This document shows positions 16,063 through 24,413 of a DNA stretch of 64,000 nucleotides, in pieces. The translations under genes were made by a program, and so were the position numbers. Origin of the DNA: Bin87 sp965204905 (lineage in GTDB: Bacteria; Chloroflexota; Dehalococcoidia; Lucifugimonadales; UBA3495); NCBI GenBank assembly GCA_965204905.1, contig OZ242042.1, positions 3,410,001-3,474,000 on the forward strand, read 5' to 3'. The notes below the pieces were generated by a model, which saw only the letters and a program-made list of their open reading frames with translations, made no database searches and had not been told where the DNA came from. Within the stretch, counting starts at the first letter, position 1. Each line of letters begins with the position of its first letter.

Positions 16063-16821
16063 TTACCGGAACAGGTCCTTGTCCGGGTCTCGCACGATGG
16101 CGCGGCTGTCGGCGTCCTCCATTCGCTCGTATGGGTAGCCTTTGATCAGCGCCACCGGCACTCCCAGCAGCTTGCCCGTCACCAGTTCCGCCGTCGCCGC
16201 CAACTCGTCGGCCACCGCGATGGTGGTGGTGTGCAGCTCATTGCCGTGAGGGTCGAACTCGCCCACGTAGCTGATCACCGGGTTGAATCCGGCCACGCCG
16301 ATGGACACGTTGATCGCCCCGTTGCGCCAGGGCCGGCCGAAAGTATCCGAAACCAGCACGGCGGCATCCACGCCCAGGCGTTCGCGGATGGCGTCGCGGA
16401 TGCGGCGGGCGGATGCGTCCGGGTCAACAGGCAGCAGGCAGATGGCGTTGTCGCCGGGGATGTTGGAGGCGTCGATGCCGGCGTTGGCGCAGATGTAGCC
16501 GTGGTAGGTCTCGCTGATTATCACGCCGCGATCCATCCGCACGACACGGCGGCTCTCGCGCAGGATCATCTCGGTGTGGCGAGGATCCCGGCGGTGTCCC
16601 TCGGTGATCGCCACCGCTAACGGTGACGCTTCCACCTCGTCAATGGTCATCACGCGCCCCTCAGCCTTTGAGACGATCTTCTGTGTCACCACCACCACGT
16701 CGCCGTCCCCGATGGGCGTGCCCTGGGCAGCGGCGGCGTCAATGATCTGAACGGCCAGGTCGTCCCCGGCCTGCACTTCGGGCAGTCCTTCGATTCCAAC
16801 GGCGCGAATCTCCGGCGGCAT
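16063..16821 (-). CDS. cofE: Coenzyme F420-0:L-glutamate ligase
   Basis: 252 residues. Family features include DLAVQIIDAA and DGDVVVVTQKIVSKAEGRV at the N-terminus, then CANAGIDASN, LPVDPDASARRIRDAI, VLVSDTFGRPWRNGAINVSIGVAG, and VADELAATAELV. CofE adds gamma-linked glutamates to F420-0 using GTP. ATG 16821 is preferred (GGAGAGG 6 bases upstream) over 16839. No other F420 biosynthesis gene is nearby, but the luciferase-like oxidoreductase at 23139-24326 could be a user of the cofactor. It is transcribed toward Uma2 and diverges from the methyltransferase. Confidence 0.92.
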   Translation of the reverse strand: MPPEIRAVGIEGLPEVQAGDDLAVQIIDAAAAQGTPIGDGDVVVVTQKIVSKAEGRVMTIDEVEASPLAVAITEGHRRDPRHTEMILRESRRVVRMDRGVIISETYHGYICANAGIDASNIPGDNAICLLPVDPDASARRIRDAIRERLGVDAAVLVSDTFGRPWRNGAINVSIGVAGFNPVISYVGEFDPHGNELHTTTIAVADELAATAELVTGKLLGVPVALIKGYPYERMEDADSRAIVRDPDKDLFR

Positions 16822-16908
16822 GGCGCACCTCTCCAGCACGAATGAATGGCTTGCTCAGCAGTATGGATACCCTGTTGCTACCAGTGTACCATCCGCGCCG
16901 CTGTGACT

Positions 16909-16935
16909 GTCATTGCGAGCGTTCGCCAAGCGGGT
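16909..16935. repeat. Possible degenerate GTCATTGCGAGCG dispersed repeat
   Basis: GTCATTGCGAGCG at 16909-16921 matches the core of a repeat seen in many bacterial genomes, but the following bases are divergent. It lies in the cofE/methyltransferase intergenic region (16822-17063), which holds nothing else I can support. Confidence 0.3.
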
Positions 16936-17063
16936 ACGCAAGAGTGACGATTACCTCTTGCCTCTGTGCCGGCCAGCAGTTTATCATCCTGCCATCATCA
17001 CAGCTCAACGATTTCTGGATCTCTGGTACATCCATGACGAATCCTATAACAGAGGTCATGCCT

Positions 17064-17813
17064 ATGTCTGACCTTTTCGCCCAAATTGATGCAACTCAAG
17101 AAGACGTCGCCACGGATGGGACGCCCAAAAGACGCAAGTCGCCGGCAGGACAAGCCACCACCCGGTTGGTGCTCTCCGCCCATGTCGGTAACAACGCCGA
17201 CGTTTTCCCTCAAATACTGAAGCTCCACGTCCCCATGGGATCGAGAATCGCCGACGTTACCTACGGAAAAGGGTCATTCTGGCGGCAGGTAAGGACAACG
17301 GATTACATCCTGCACACGTCTGACATAGCGGATGGCATCGACTGTCGTGAACTCCCATACGACGACAATTCGTTAGATTGCGTTGTGCTGGATCCCCCCT
17401 ACATGGAAGGATTTTATCGGAAGAACGACTCAGAGAAAGCGGGCGGCGGCACTCACCAAGCTTTTAGAGACCATTACTCAAACGGGAGCGAGGAACCTGT
17501 TTCCAACGGCGCAAAATGGCACGGAGCTGTGCTTGATATGTACAAGCAAGCTGGTGCCGAATCTCATCGTGTGTTGCGAAACAAGGGCATACTGATCGTC
17601 AAGTGCCAAGACGAAGTGAGCGCCAACCGGCAGCATCTAACGCACGTTGAGATAATCAACGAATACGTCCAGATGGGGTTTTATTGCAAGGACCTGTTTA
17701 TCGTGGTCCGGCCCAACAAACCGGGTGTCAGTCGCATCAAGAAACAGAACCATGCGCGGAAGAACCATTCCTACTTCCTGGTCTTTGAGAAAGCATCCCT
17801 TCGATCCCGCTGA
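17064..17813 (+). CDS. DNA methyltransferase of a type II restriction-modification system
   Basis: 249 residues from ATG 17064, with AGAGG 8 bases upstream; ATGs at 17034 and 17058 are also in frame. The methylase motifs are an unusual motif I, IADVTYGKGSFW (62-73), motif IV DPPY (110-113), and a late block ILIVKCQDEV. DPPY is typical of N4-cytosine or N6-adenine amino-methylases. It converges on the HTH-endonuclease gene 12 bases away, which is the expected partner. The unusually long upstream frame to 16842 has no support. Confidence 0.82.
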   Translation: MSDLFAQIDATQEDVATDGTPKRRKSPAGQATTRLVLSAHVGNNADVFPQILKLHVPMGSRIADVTYGKGSFWRQVRTTDYILHTSDIADGIDCRELPYDDNSLDCVVLDPPYMEGFYRKNDSEKAGGGTHQAFRDHYSNGSEEPVSNGAKWHGAVLDMYKQAGAESHRVLRNKGILIVKCQDEVSANRQHLTHVEIINEYVQMGFYCKDLFIVVRPNKPGVSRIKKQNHARKNHSYFLVFEKASLRSR

Positions 17814-17825
17814 ACCGGACTATGC

Positions 17826-18641
17826 CTAACTTGTCATCTCATCCAGCAACTCAAAGAGGTCAGCCCGGAACGGAGGTTGGGGCGGCCATGACACATCCAC
17901 CATAGTAGCCAGCAAATGCTGCCTTTGGTATTCCGTGTACCGAGAGTATCTGGACCCAGGCAGATCAGAGTTCTTGGCGAACGAAAAGCGCCATTCATCG
18001 CCGAAGGCGAACAAGTTAACCGCCAGAATGTCGAACTCTCCACGCAGCAGGCAAGTGGTACTCACGGTACTCCCGTCAGGCAACGTTACCTCCCGCCGGT
18101 CACTAGCGTCAACTTGGGCTCTGCCAACCCAGCCTTCCGGGGTTCTGCGAACTGTAGCAGTCTGGAGAGATTTCGACTCTAGGGTGAACTCTCTTCCTTT
18201 GTAAACGGCCACGCGGTCATTGTGGTGAACACGGTCATGGTCATCGTGTTTGGACACTTCGGAGAACCTTGGGTTCGATAACCAAAGACGTTCCAGCTTC
18301 AGCTCGGCCATGTAACCGAGCACCATTCCCCTTAAACTTGGGTTGCTGTCTATCAGTTGGGTCAGCTCTTCGTCGGTGAAATTCCATCGGGTCAGTATAG
18401 AGCGGATCACGTTCGGCCTATTTCCGCCGATACCGTTGAAAAGACTTCCCGGTGCAACCCCCAACGCCGATGCCAGCCGCAAAATCGCAGTCAGAGCCGG
18501 ATTGCGCTCCCCACGCTCAATGCCGCCAATGTACGATCTGTCCAACCCCGCCGCCTCGGCAAGATTTTCTTGCGTCATTCCAAGAGCCTCGCGCCGATGG
18601 CGGACGTTGCACCCAAATATGGGTTTGCCAGAATCGCCCAT
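17826..18641 (-). CDS. Restriction endonuclease with N-terminal HTH (XRE) domain
   Basis: 271 residues. Residues 12-66 form an XRE helix-turn-helix (LGMTQENLAEAAGLDRSYIGGIERG). The C-terminal part has EFTLESKS (E155-x-K157) with acidic residues upstream (KHDDHDRV) and GEFDILAVNLF at 202-212, a PD-(D/E)xK endonuclease pattern. Fusion of a control-type regulator to the endonuclease would let the enzyme repress its own gene, a role usually played by a separate C protein. The ATG at 18641 has no clear ribosome site and may be leaderless. It is divergent from the amidohydrolase at 18711. Confidence 0.78.
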   Translation of the reverse strand: MGDSGKPIFGCNVRHRREALGMTQENLAEAAGLDRSYIGGIERGERNPALTAILRLASALGVAPGSLFNGIGGNRPNVIRSILTRWNFTDEELTQLIDSNPSLRGMVLGYMAELKLERLWLSNPRFSEVSKHDDHDRVHHNDRVAVYKGREFTLESKSLQTATVRRTPEGWVGRAQVDASDRREVTLPDGSTVSTTCLLRGEFDILAVNLFAFGDEWRFSFAKNSDLPGSRYSRYTEYQRQHLLATMVDVSWPPQPPFRADLFELLDEMTS

Positions 18642-18710
18642 AATCGGGTATTCTGTTCACGGAAAATGATGATGTCTAGCGACTAATCGTACCATTGGAG
18701 GGACACCGCC

Positions 18711-19892
18711 ATGCCTACTTACGACTTGCTCATCAAAGGCGGCACTGTCATTGACCCGACTGAGGGGCTGCACGGCGCTCTTGATGTTGGCATTGCTGAC
18801 GGCAAAATCTCGGCCGTCGCCGCCGACCTGCCCGCCGAAGACGCCGCCCGTGTCGTGGAAGTCGCCGGCAGATACGTGATCCCTGGCCTCATTGACCTCC
18901 ACACCCACGTGTACGAAGGCGTCAACGGCAACGGCGTGAATGCCGACATCGGCGGCGTCCGCGCCGGCGTAACCACCATGGTCGATGCTGGCAGCAGCGG
19001 CTGCGATACCTACGGCGGCTTCCCGGCTCACATCATCCCCAACAACCATACCGAGATCATCCCATTCCTCCACATCTGCCGCACCGGGCTGGCCACCACG
19101 CCTGACATCTTCGCGCCCAGCAGCATAGACCTGGAGCGCACCGTGCAGGTCGTGGAGGAGAGCAACGGAACGATTCGCGGCATCAAGGCCCGCATGGTCT
19201 CCCCGGCCCTGGAGATCATGGGCATGGAGATGCCCCGCCAAGCCAAGCGCGCGGCACGCGAAGCCGGCGTCCGCCTCATGGTGCATATCGGCGACACCGA
19301 AAAGCGCTACCCCGCTGAGGTCATCCGTGAACTGCTCCCCATCATGGAACCGGGCGACATCGTGACGCACTTCTTTACCGCCAACCCCGGCGGGGTATTG
19401 GACAGCGACGGCAAGCTGGTGCCCGAGGCCCGGGAGGCCCATGAACGCGGTGTCTGGCTGGACACCGCCCACGGGCGCGCCAACTTCAGCTTCGACATCG
19501 GCGAGCGCGTCCTGGATCAGGGCGTAGAACCTCACTGCATCAGCACCGACCTCACTGTCCCCGGACGCATCCGCACCGTCCACAGCATGACCGAGATGAT
19601 GACCCGTTTCCTCGCCATGGGCTTCACGCTGGACCGGGTGGTGGAAATGTGTACCATCAACCCGGCCCGCGCCATCGGCGAACAAGATCGCCTGGGCAGC
19701 CTGGCCATAGGCAAGCAGGCCGATGTATCCGTGCTGGACATCGAAGACGGCGACTGGGTGGTGTACGATGTCCTCGGCAACGGCCGGAAATCCGAGCGCG
19801 CCGTCATTCCGGTAATGTCGGTCAAGCGCGGCGAGGTGTTCGAGGCCGGTTGGGGTCCGCGCCCCTGGGGTTGGACTCCCGACAGCGCGTAA
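18711..19892 (+). CDS. Amidohydrolase / deacetylase family metalloenzyme (dihydroorotase-like)
   Basis: 393 residues. Metal ligands are visible as DLHTHVY (His64, His66), the likely carbamylated lysine in GIKARM (Lys159), MVHIGDT, THFF and STDLT (Asp near 282). The N-terminal LLIKGGTVIDP and the ending IGKQADVSVLDIEDG with VMSVKRGEVF are the beta-sandwich typical of the superfamily. Substrates of this branch include cyclic amides and acetylated amino compounds; none can be chosen here. GGAGGG lies 9 bases before ATG 18711. A palindromic repeat follows its stop. Confidence 0.85.
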   Translation: MPTYDLLIKGGTVIDPTEGLHGALDVGIADGKISAVAADLPAEDAARVVEVAGRYVIPGLIDLHTHVYEGVNGNGVNADIGGVRAGVTTMVDAGSSGCDTYGGFPAHIIPNNHTEIIPFLHICRTGLATTPDIFAPSSIDLERTVQVVEESNGTIRGIKARMVSPALEIMGMEMPRQAKRAAREAGVRLMVHIGDTEKRYPAEVIRELLPIMEPGDIVTHFFTANPGGVLDSDGKLVPEAREAHERGVWLDTAHGRANFSFDIGERVLDQGVEPHCISTDLTVPGRIRTVHSMTEMMTRFLAMGFTLDRVVEMCTINPARAIGEQDRLGSLAIGKQADVSVLDIEDGDWVVYDVLGNGRKSERAVIPVMSVKRGEVFEAGWGPRPWGWTPDSA

Positions 19893-19898
19893 GGCGCT

Positions 19899-19925
19899 GG
19901 ATTCCCGCCTTCGCGGGAATGACGG
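19899..19925. repeat. ATTCCCGC hairpin repeat, copy 1
   Basis: ATTCCCGC-CTTC-GCGGGAAT followed by GACGG, directly after the amidohydrolase stop. Nearly identical copies lie at 20977-21002 and 47631-47657, each near the 3' end of a gene. The hairpin may act as a 3' stabiliser or weak terminator. Confidence 0.75.
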
Positions 19926-20043
19926 TAAAGACGGGGAATGACGGAACGGGATTTGTCAGCAGGCACTAACAGGATTGCACTGAATGAGTTTTGAAATGCT
20001 CTCAAGCTTGAGTGGCACTTACGTAGCGAAAGAGGATATCAAG

Positions 20044-20964
20044 ATGGTTGAAGTAATCCTCAGTTCCCCTCGCGGATTCTGCGCCGGCGTCGTCCGCGCC
20101 ATCGACGTGGTCGAGGAATGCCTAGAACGGTTCGGCCCTCCCGTGTACGTCAAGCATCAGATCGTCCACAACCCCTACGTGGTCGCCGAGCTGGAACGCA
20201 AGGGCGCTATCACCGTCGAGGAAGTTGACGAAGTGCCGGAAGGCTCTCTCGTGGTCTTTTCCGCCCACGGCTCGCCGCCCGAGGATTTCGAGCGCGCCAA
20301 CGAACGCAACCTTCGCGTCATCGACGCCGTCTGTCCCCTCGTCACCCGCGTCCACAACGAGGCCAAGAAGTACCACAGGGAGGGCAAACGAGTGCTGTTA
20401 GTCGGACACCAGGGCCACCAAGAAGTCCGCGGGACTATGGGGCAAGCGCCCATGACGCTGATCAACGACGCTTCGCCCCTTTCCGAGCAGGCCGTCAGCG
20501 CCGACCTCGAGTTGCCCGCCGATACCGAGGTCGCCGTCATCACCCAGACCACCCTGTCCGTCGGCGACACCGCCAGCGCCATTGGCGCAATCCAGGAGCG
20601 TTTCCCGGCCGCAGTCGTGCGCAACGACATCTGCTACGCCACCACCAACCGCCAGGACGCCGTAACCCAGATGGCCGGCCTGGTTGACGTCGTGCTGGTC
20701 ATCGGCGCGCAGAACTCGTCGAACTGCAACCGCCTGCGCGAAGTCGCCGAAGCCAACGGCACACCCGCCTACCTCATCAACGGCCCCGATGAAATCGATC
20801 CCGACTGGCTCGTTGGATGCCAGCGCGCTGGAATCACGTCGGGCGCATCCACGCCGGAGGTACTGGTCGAAGCCGTGATCAAAGCCCTCCGCCCCGAGCG
20901 CGTAACCCTGCTGGAAGGCGCCGAGGAAGACATCACCTTCACGTTGCCGCGGGAGTTGCGCTAG
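20044..20964 (+). CDS. ispH: 4-hydroxy-3-methylbut-2-enyl diphosphate reductase
   Basis: 306 residues. The last enzyme of the MEP isoprenoid pathway, reducing HMBPP to IPP and DMAPP with a 4Fe-4S cluster. The three cluster cysteines are Cys13 (GFCAGV), Cys97 (VCPLVTRVH) and Cys197 (DICYATTNRQ); the proton-relay Glu127 lies in GHQGHQEVRG. The substrate motif reads NSSNCNRL, with Cys where Ser is usual. ATG 20044 is chosen because GAGGA lies 7 bases before it and family members begin (M)EVILSSPRGFCAGV; an in-frame ATG at 19984 adds 20 unmatched residues. Confidence 0.95.
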   Translation: MVEVILSSPRGFCAGVVRAIDVVEECLERFGPPVYVKHQIVHNPYVVAELERKGAITVEEVDEVPEGSLVVFSAHGSPPEDFERANERNLRVIDAVCPLVTRVHNEAKKYHREGKRVLLVGHQGHQEVRGTMGQAPMTLINDASPLSEQAVSADLELPADTEVAVITQTTLSVGDTASAIGAIQERFPAAVVRNDICYATTNRQDAVTQMAGLVDVVLVIGAQNSSNCNRLREVAEANGTPAYLINGPDEIDPDWLVGCQRAGITSGASTPEVLVEAVIKALRPERVTLLEGAEEDITFTLPRELR

Positions 20965-20976
20965 TTAGCAGGTTAT

Positions 20977-21002
20977 GGATTCCCGCCTACGCGGGAATGA
21001 CG
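20977..21002. repeat. ATTCCCGC hairpin repeat, copy 2
   Basis: ATTCCCGC-CTAC-GCGGGAAT followed by GACG, between the convergent ispH (ends 20964) and gpsA (ends 21013). It occupies almost the whole intergenic space and could serve as the shared 3' end. Confidence 0.75.
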
Positions 21003-21012
21003 AGATTGGGCA

Positions 21013-22038
21013 TTACCACTCCGGACGCGGCGGCCGTTCCATCAGCGCGGGTATGCACTCCTCCGCCGGCAGCCCCTCGAACAGCACCCGCGACATCAGC
21101 CGCGTGATCGGCATATCCACATCCAGCTTTTCCGCCATTTCCAGCGCCGCCACCGTGGTGTTCACGCCTTCCGCCACCGCGTCCATGCCGGCCAGGATTT
21201 CGTCCAGCGTCCTACCCTTCGCCAGTTCTTCCCCAACCCGCCGGTTGCGACTCAATGGGCTGCTGCACGTCGCCATCACGTCGCCCAAGCCCGCCAAGCC
21301 CGCAAAGGTCATCAGCTGCGCGCCGGCCGCTATCCCCAACCGTCCGATTTCGCTCAGCCCTCGCGTCACCAGCGCCGCCTTGGCGTTGTCGCCAACGTCC
21401 AACCCGTCGGCCATTCCAGCGGCCAGCGCGATGATGTTCTTGAACGATCCGCACAACTCCACGCCCACCACGTCGTCGCTGGTGTACACCCGAAACGCCG
21501 GCGACATCAGCGTATCCTGCACCATCTCGCGCGACGATTCATCGGATGCTGCCACCACTGTCAGCGCTGGCTTGCCGGCTATGACTTCACCGGCCAGGTT
21601 GGGACCGGACAGCACAGCAAACCGCTCCGGCGGATGATTGGGCAACTCCTCGGACAACACCTCGCTCATCCTCAGACCGGCAGGGAGCTCCAGCCCCTTC
21701 GTAACGCTGAGCACCACCGCATCTGCGGGTACCTGATGTGCAATGCGCCGGAGATTCTCCCGAAACCGATCGGAAGGCACGGCAATGATCACGAGGCGGG
21801 CATCGCGCAGCGTAGTCTTCGGGTCATGCTCAGGGGAAAGGCTGGCCGGAAAGGACACGCCGGGCAAGCGACGGGTGAGCTCGCCGGCTTGCCGCAGCTC
21901 ATCGGCCTCGTCTTTGGTGCGACACAACAGGCGGACGGGCACGCCGGCACGAGCCGTCAGGATGGCCAAGGTGGCGCCCCAAGTGGTGGCGCCGACGACG
22001 ATCGAGGGTAGATGGCTGGAGGGCAACGGCGGAGACAT
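21013..22038 (-). CDS. gpsA: Glycerol-3-phosphate dehydrogenase [NAD(P)+]
   Basis: 341 residues from ATG 22038. N-terminal Rossmann motif IVVGATTWGATLA, then VIIAVPSDRFRENL, SVTKGLE, LSGPNLAGEV, the catalytic-lysine segment CGSFKNIIALAAGMADGL, and SRNRRVGEELAKG. It makes sn-glycerol-3-phosphate for phospholipids. The nucleotide loop is GATTWG instead of the usual GAGSWG, a conservative oddity. TTG 22056 is in frame. No ribosome site precedes ATG 22038, but an AT-rich TATATT lies just upstream, so a leaderless message is possible. Confidence 0.92.
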   Translation of the reverse strand: MSPPLPSSHLPSIVVGATTWGATLAILTARAGVPVRLLCRTKDEADELRQAGELTRRLPGVSFPASLSPEHDPKTTLRDARLVIIAVPSDRFRENLRRIAHQVPADAVVLSVTKGLELPAGLRMSEVLSEELPNHPPERFAVLSGPNLAGEVIAGKPALTVVAASDESSREMVQDTLMSPAFRVYTSDDVVGVELCGSFKNIIALAAGMADGLDVGDNAKAALVTRGLSEIGRLGIAAGAQLMTFAGLAGLGDVMATCSSPLSRNRRVGEELAKGRTLDEILAGMDAVAEGVNTTVAALEMAEKLDVDMPITRLMSRVLFEGLPAEECIPALMERPPRPEW

Positions 22039-22060
22039 GCAGAATATATGAATCAATATC

Positions 22061-22089
22061 TTGACGTATCGGTCATAGCAATGTACGCT
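22061..22089 (+). promoter_or_regulatory. Sigma70-type promoter facing a short transcript
   Basis: TTGACG (22061-22066), a 17-base spacer and TACGCT (22084-22089). It points rightward, away from gpsA, into a stretch with no plus-strand gene. Confidence 0.5.
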
Positions 22090-22095
22090 AACAGC

Positions 22096-22183
22096 GTCGG
22101 GTGCTCCCTAGAGGAGCTTGAAATGGTCAGCCCAGCCCGACATCAAACGCTTTAGCCCTCTCAACGGAGGGCATTTTGTTTGT
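22096..22183 (+). ncRNA. Candidate small structured RNA (about 85 nt)
   Basis: Bounded by a good promoter and a hairpin with a T-rich tail. GTCGGG (22096-22101) can pair with CCCGAC (22136-22141), enclosing a GCTCC/GGAGC hairpin (22103-22117). A second GCCCTC/GAGGGC hairpin follows at 22155-22172. A 24-codon frame (22081-22155) also fits and has a GAGGAG upstream of an internal ATG, so a leader peptide is an alternative. It does not match tRNA, SRP, 6S or a riboswitch class known to me. Confidence 0.4.
22155..22183 (+). terminator. Intrinsic terminator of the small transcript
   Basis: GCCCTC-TCAACG-GAGGGC followed by ATTTTGTTTGT on the plus strand. It overlaps the last codons and the TGA stop of the minus-strand DUF3800 gene. 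Confidence 0.6.
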
Positions 22184-23078
22184 ACTCGTCCCACCAAGTG
22201 CGCACTGTACCAACGAGCGGAGATTGATCTGGCCACACTGCGAGGCCATGCAAATCAGTCCCATCTCTGCTTCGGTAGAAATAGCGGAACATATCCTCAA
22301 AATATGGGTATGACGCATCACGATCACGGGAAGCACGATAGACGTTATACGCGAGTTGGTCTGCCAGCTGGATGCCGTTTGATAATTCACTCCGCGTGAA
22401 GAAGGGGTATTCAACAATATTTTGAAAGGTCGGGTTCATGGTAAGTTGAACACCGCCCGGCAGATCGTTGGCCGCTGGACGATGGAACTCTTGAATACTT
22501 TGGATCGAAGTGAGCCATTTGCCGTCGCGCAATAGAGACGCGTGTTGCAACGCAACAATCTGGTTGAGGTTTTTGTCGGTGTCATCCACTATAATTAGTG
22601 CTTGATGCCTATTATGATACGTCCTCATATAGCTTTGGATTCGCTGGAGCACTAGCTCGTATGCTTGCTGATGCAACGTTTTAATCGTTGTTCCGACCGG
22701 CAGAGATCGTTTGTCGATAACTGATGCTATCACCACGGCCTTACGCTTCGCTATTTGCGCGAAATAAACTTCAGCGATGTTTCGCAACTCATCCGAGGAT
22801 AGCGCATTCAGGAAGAGACTGTCTTTTTCACGCGCTCTAGGATTACGTAGCCAGTTCGACTTGACCTCGCACTGGGCAAGGTCAAAGGTTCCTGCGCCGC
22901 TTCGCCTCAAACGTTCAGCTAGGGCAAGCTTCAGCCCCGATACTTCCCGTTCAAACGGTTGCCACTGCCGTTCGTACATACCGACCGCGAGCAGAACATA
23001 GATGTGATCCTTCGGTTTTTCAGGCGTGCCGACCGAAGGATCACGCGAACCAGATTCGTCCAGATAGAAAAAGTACAT
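22161..23078 (-). CDS. DUF3800 domain protein
   Basis: 305 residues from ATG 23078 (MYFFYLDESGSRDP). The acidic opening YLDESG, the middle IIVDDTDKN and the late ELSNGIQLADQLAYNVYRA are the DUF3800 signature. The domain has a predicted RNase H-like fold with an acidic active site, and is often found in defence and mobile regions; its biochemical role is uncertain. Base composition is lower in GC than the neighbours, hinting at recent acquisition. The in-frame extension to 23120 lacks signals. Confidence 0.82.
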   Translation of the reverse strand: MYFFYLDESGSRDPSVGTPEKPKDHIYVLLAVGMYERQWQPFEREVSGLKLALAERLRRSGAGTFDLAQCEVKSNWLRNPRAREKDSLFLNALSSDELRNIAEVYFAQIAKRKAVVIASVIDKRSLPVGTTIKTLHQQAYELVLQRIQSYMRTYHNRHQALIIVDDTDKNLNQIVALQHASLLRDGKWLTSIQSIQEFHRPAANDLPGGVQLTMNPTFQNIVEYPFFTRSELSNGIQLADQLAYNVYRASRDRDASYPYFEDMFRYFYRSRDGTDLHGLAVWPDQSPLVGTVRTWWDEYKQNALR

Positions 23079-23138
23079 GATTGAACTGCGGGCCGGAGAC
23101 TCAAAGCCGCCGGCCCGCATTGCGCTGTAGATTGCGGT

Positions 23139-24326
23139 CTAGTTATCCGCGCCCTGCTTGGTGTTGAAGTGCGGCATTACGTCGCTGGCGAACCATTCCA
23201 GCTGGTCCATGGAGGCGCTGGTCGGCATACCCATGTTCGTTACGCCGATGTTGATCTCCTGGAGACCCGGGTACTTCTCCTGCACTTCCATCAACTGCTC
23301 GGTGATCCGGTCCGGCGGCCCGACCAGGTACTGACCGGCCGCCACCGACTCTTCGATGGTGGGCATCTTGAGGCCCTGGGGCACCGGGCGGCCAAACGCA
23401 TTCAGCGCGTCCAGTTGCTCCTGGGTCAGACCCGCGATGAACCCCAGCGGCCCGAACATCTTGACCCGTTCTTCCATCCACAGGCGCGCCTGGTCCATGG
23501 CCTCTTGTTCAGAGTTGGCAATCTGCACGGAATAGCCGACGGCCAGGCCCTCGCCCAGCTCCCATTCCTTGCCGTGCTCGGCGTGAATCGCCTGCCAGCG
23601 GTGGATCACGTCGTCGCTGGCGCCGCCGGTGGCCGCGCCGCCGCCGATGATTCCCTTGATGCCCCACTTCGCCATGAAGTTGATGGCCCGGTCGCTGGCC
23701 GACACCACCGGCTGCCACCATTCGACCTCGTACTTCGGACGCGGCACCAGGGTGATTTCCTCCAGGTCATATCCGCGATACGGCACGTTCGGCGGAATGT
23801 TGTAGTGCTTGCCGTGATGCGAGAAACTGCGCTGGTTGAACGCTTTCCAGATGACCTCAACCTGTTCCTCGAACAGCTCCCGGTTGGCGTTCTGGTCCAT
23901 GATGGGCGCTCCGAACGCTTCGACCTCGCGGGTGTGATAGCCCCGGCCCACGCCGAACCGCACCCGTCCATCCGTCAGCCAGTCGGCAGTGGCGTAATCC
24001 TCGGCCAGGCGCAGCGGGTTCCACATCGGGTTGATGTTGAAACCGCACCCGAAGCGCAGGTTCTCGGTCAGGTGCGCCAGATGCACCCACAGCATCAGCA
24101 GGTTGGGAATCACCTCGTATCCTTCCCGCTGGAAGTGGTGCTCCGCCGCCCAGAAGGTGTCGTAGCCCAGGCGATCCATGGCAATGGCGATCTTTTCGGC
24201 CTTCTCAATGCCGCCGCCGGCCAGTTCCTCGTCCGAGAGCCAACGGTCGTTGGCCGGGGTGCCCTGGTAGCCGGGGTTATCCATATCGACGTTGCCGGCC
24301 CAAAGGCTGCCAAACTTAGTAATCAT
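23139..24326 (-). CDS. LLM-class (luciferase-like) flavin-dependent oxidoreductase
   Basis: 395 residues with a luciferase-like TIM barrel. Visible family features include FGSLWAGN, FWAAEHHF, LRFGCGFNINPMWNPLRLAEDYAT and GRVRFGVGRGYHTREVEAFG in the first half, and VGPPDRITEQLMEVQEKYPG near the end. Members use FMN or F420 to oxidise or reduce small organics; cofE in this window makes F420 possible but does not decide it. AAGGAGGAA lies 10 bases before ATG 24326. It lies between DUF3800 and an epoxide hydrolase on the same strand. Confidence 0.88.
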   Translation of the reverse strand: MITKFGSLWAGNVDMDNPGYQGTPANDRWLSDEELAGGGIEKAEKIAIAMDRLGYDTFWAAEHHFQREGYEVIPNLLMLWVHLAHLTENLRFGCGFNINPMWNPLRLAEDYATADWLTDGRVRFGVGRGYHTREVEAFGAPIMDQNANRELFEEQVEVIWKAFNQRSFSHHGKHYNIPPNVPYRGYDLEEITLVPRPKYEVEWWQPVVSASDRAINFMAKWGIKGIIGGGAATGGASDDVIHRWQAIHAEHGKEWELGEGLAVGYSVQIANSEQEAMDQARLWMEERVKMFGPLGFIAGLTQEQLDALNAFGRPVPQGLKMPTIEESVAAGQYLVGPPDRITEQLMEVQEKYPGLQEINIGVTNMGMPTSASMDQLEWFASDVMPHFNTKQGADN

Positions 24327-24413
24327 CTAACGGATTCCTCCTTGTGGGGGGGTGTGGCAAGTGGTTTGGGTAATGGTAGCGGGTTTTGCGGGTGATGTCA
24401 GCCCGGTCGCCGA

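Noticed and set aside
22081..22155. 24-codon peptide in the small transcript
   Set aside because: Not called as a gene because it has no strong start signal; the RNA structure explains the region better. Kept as an alternative in the RNA entry.
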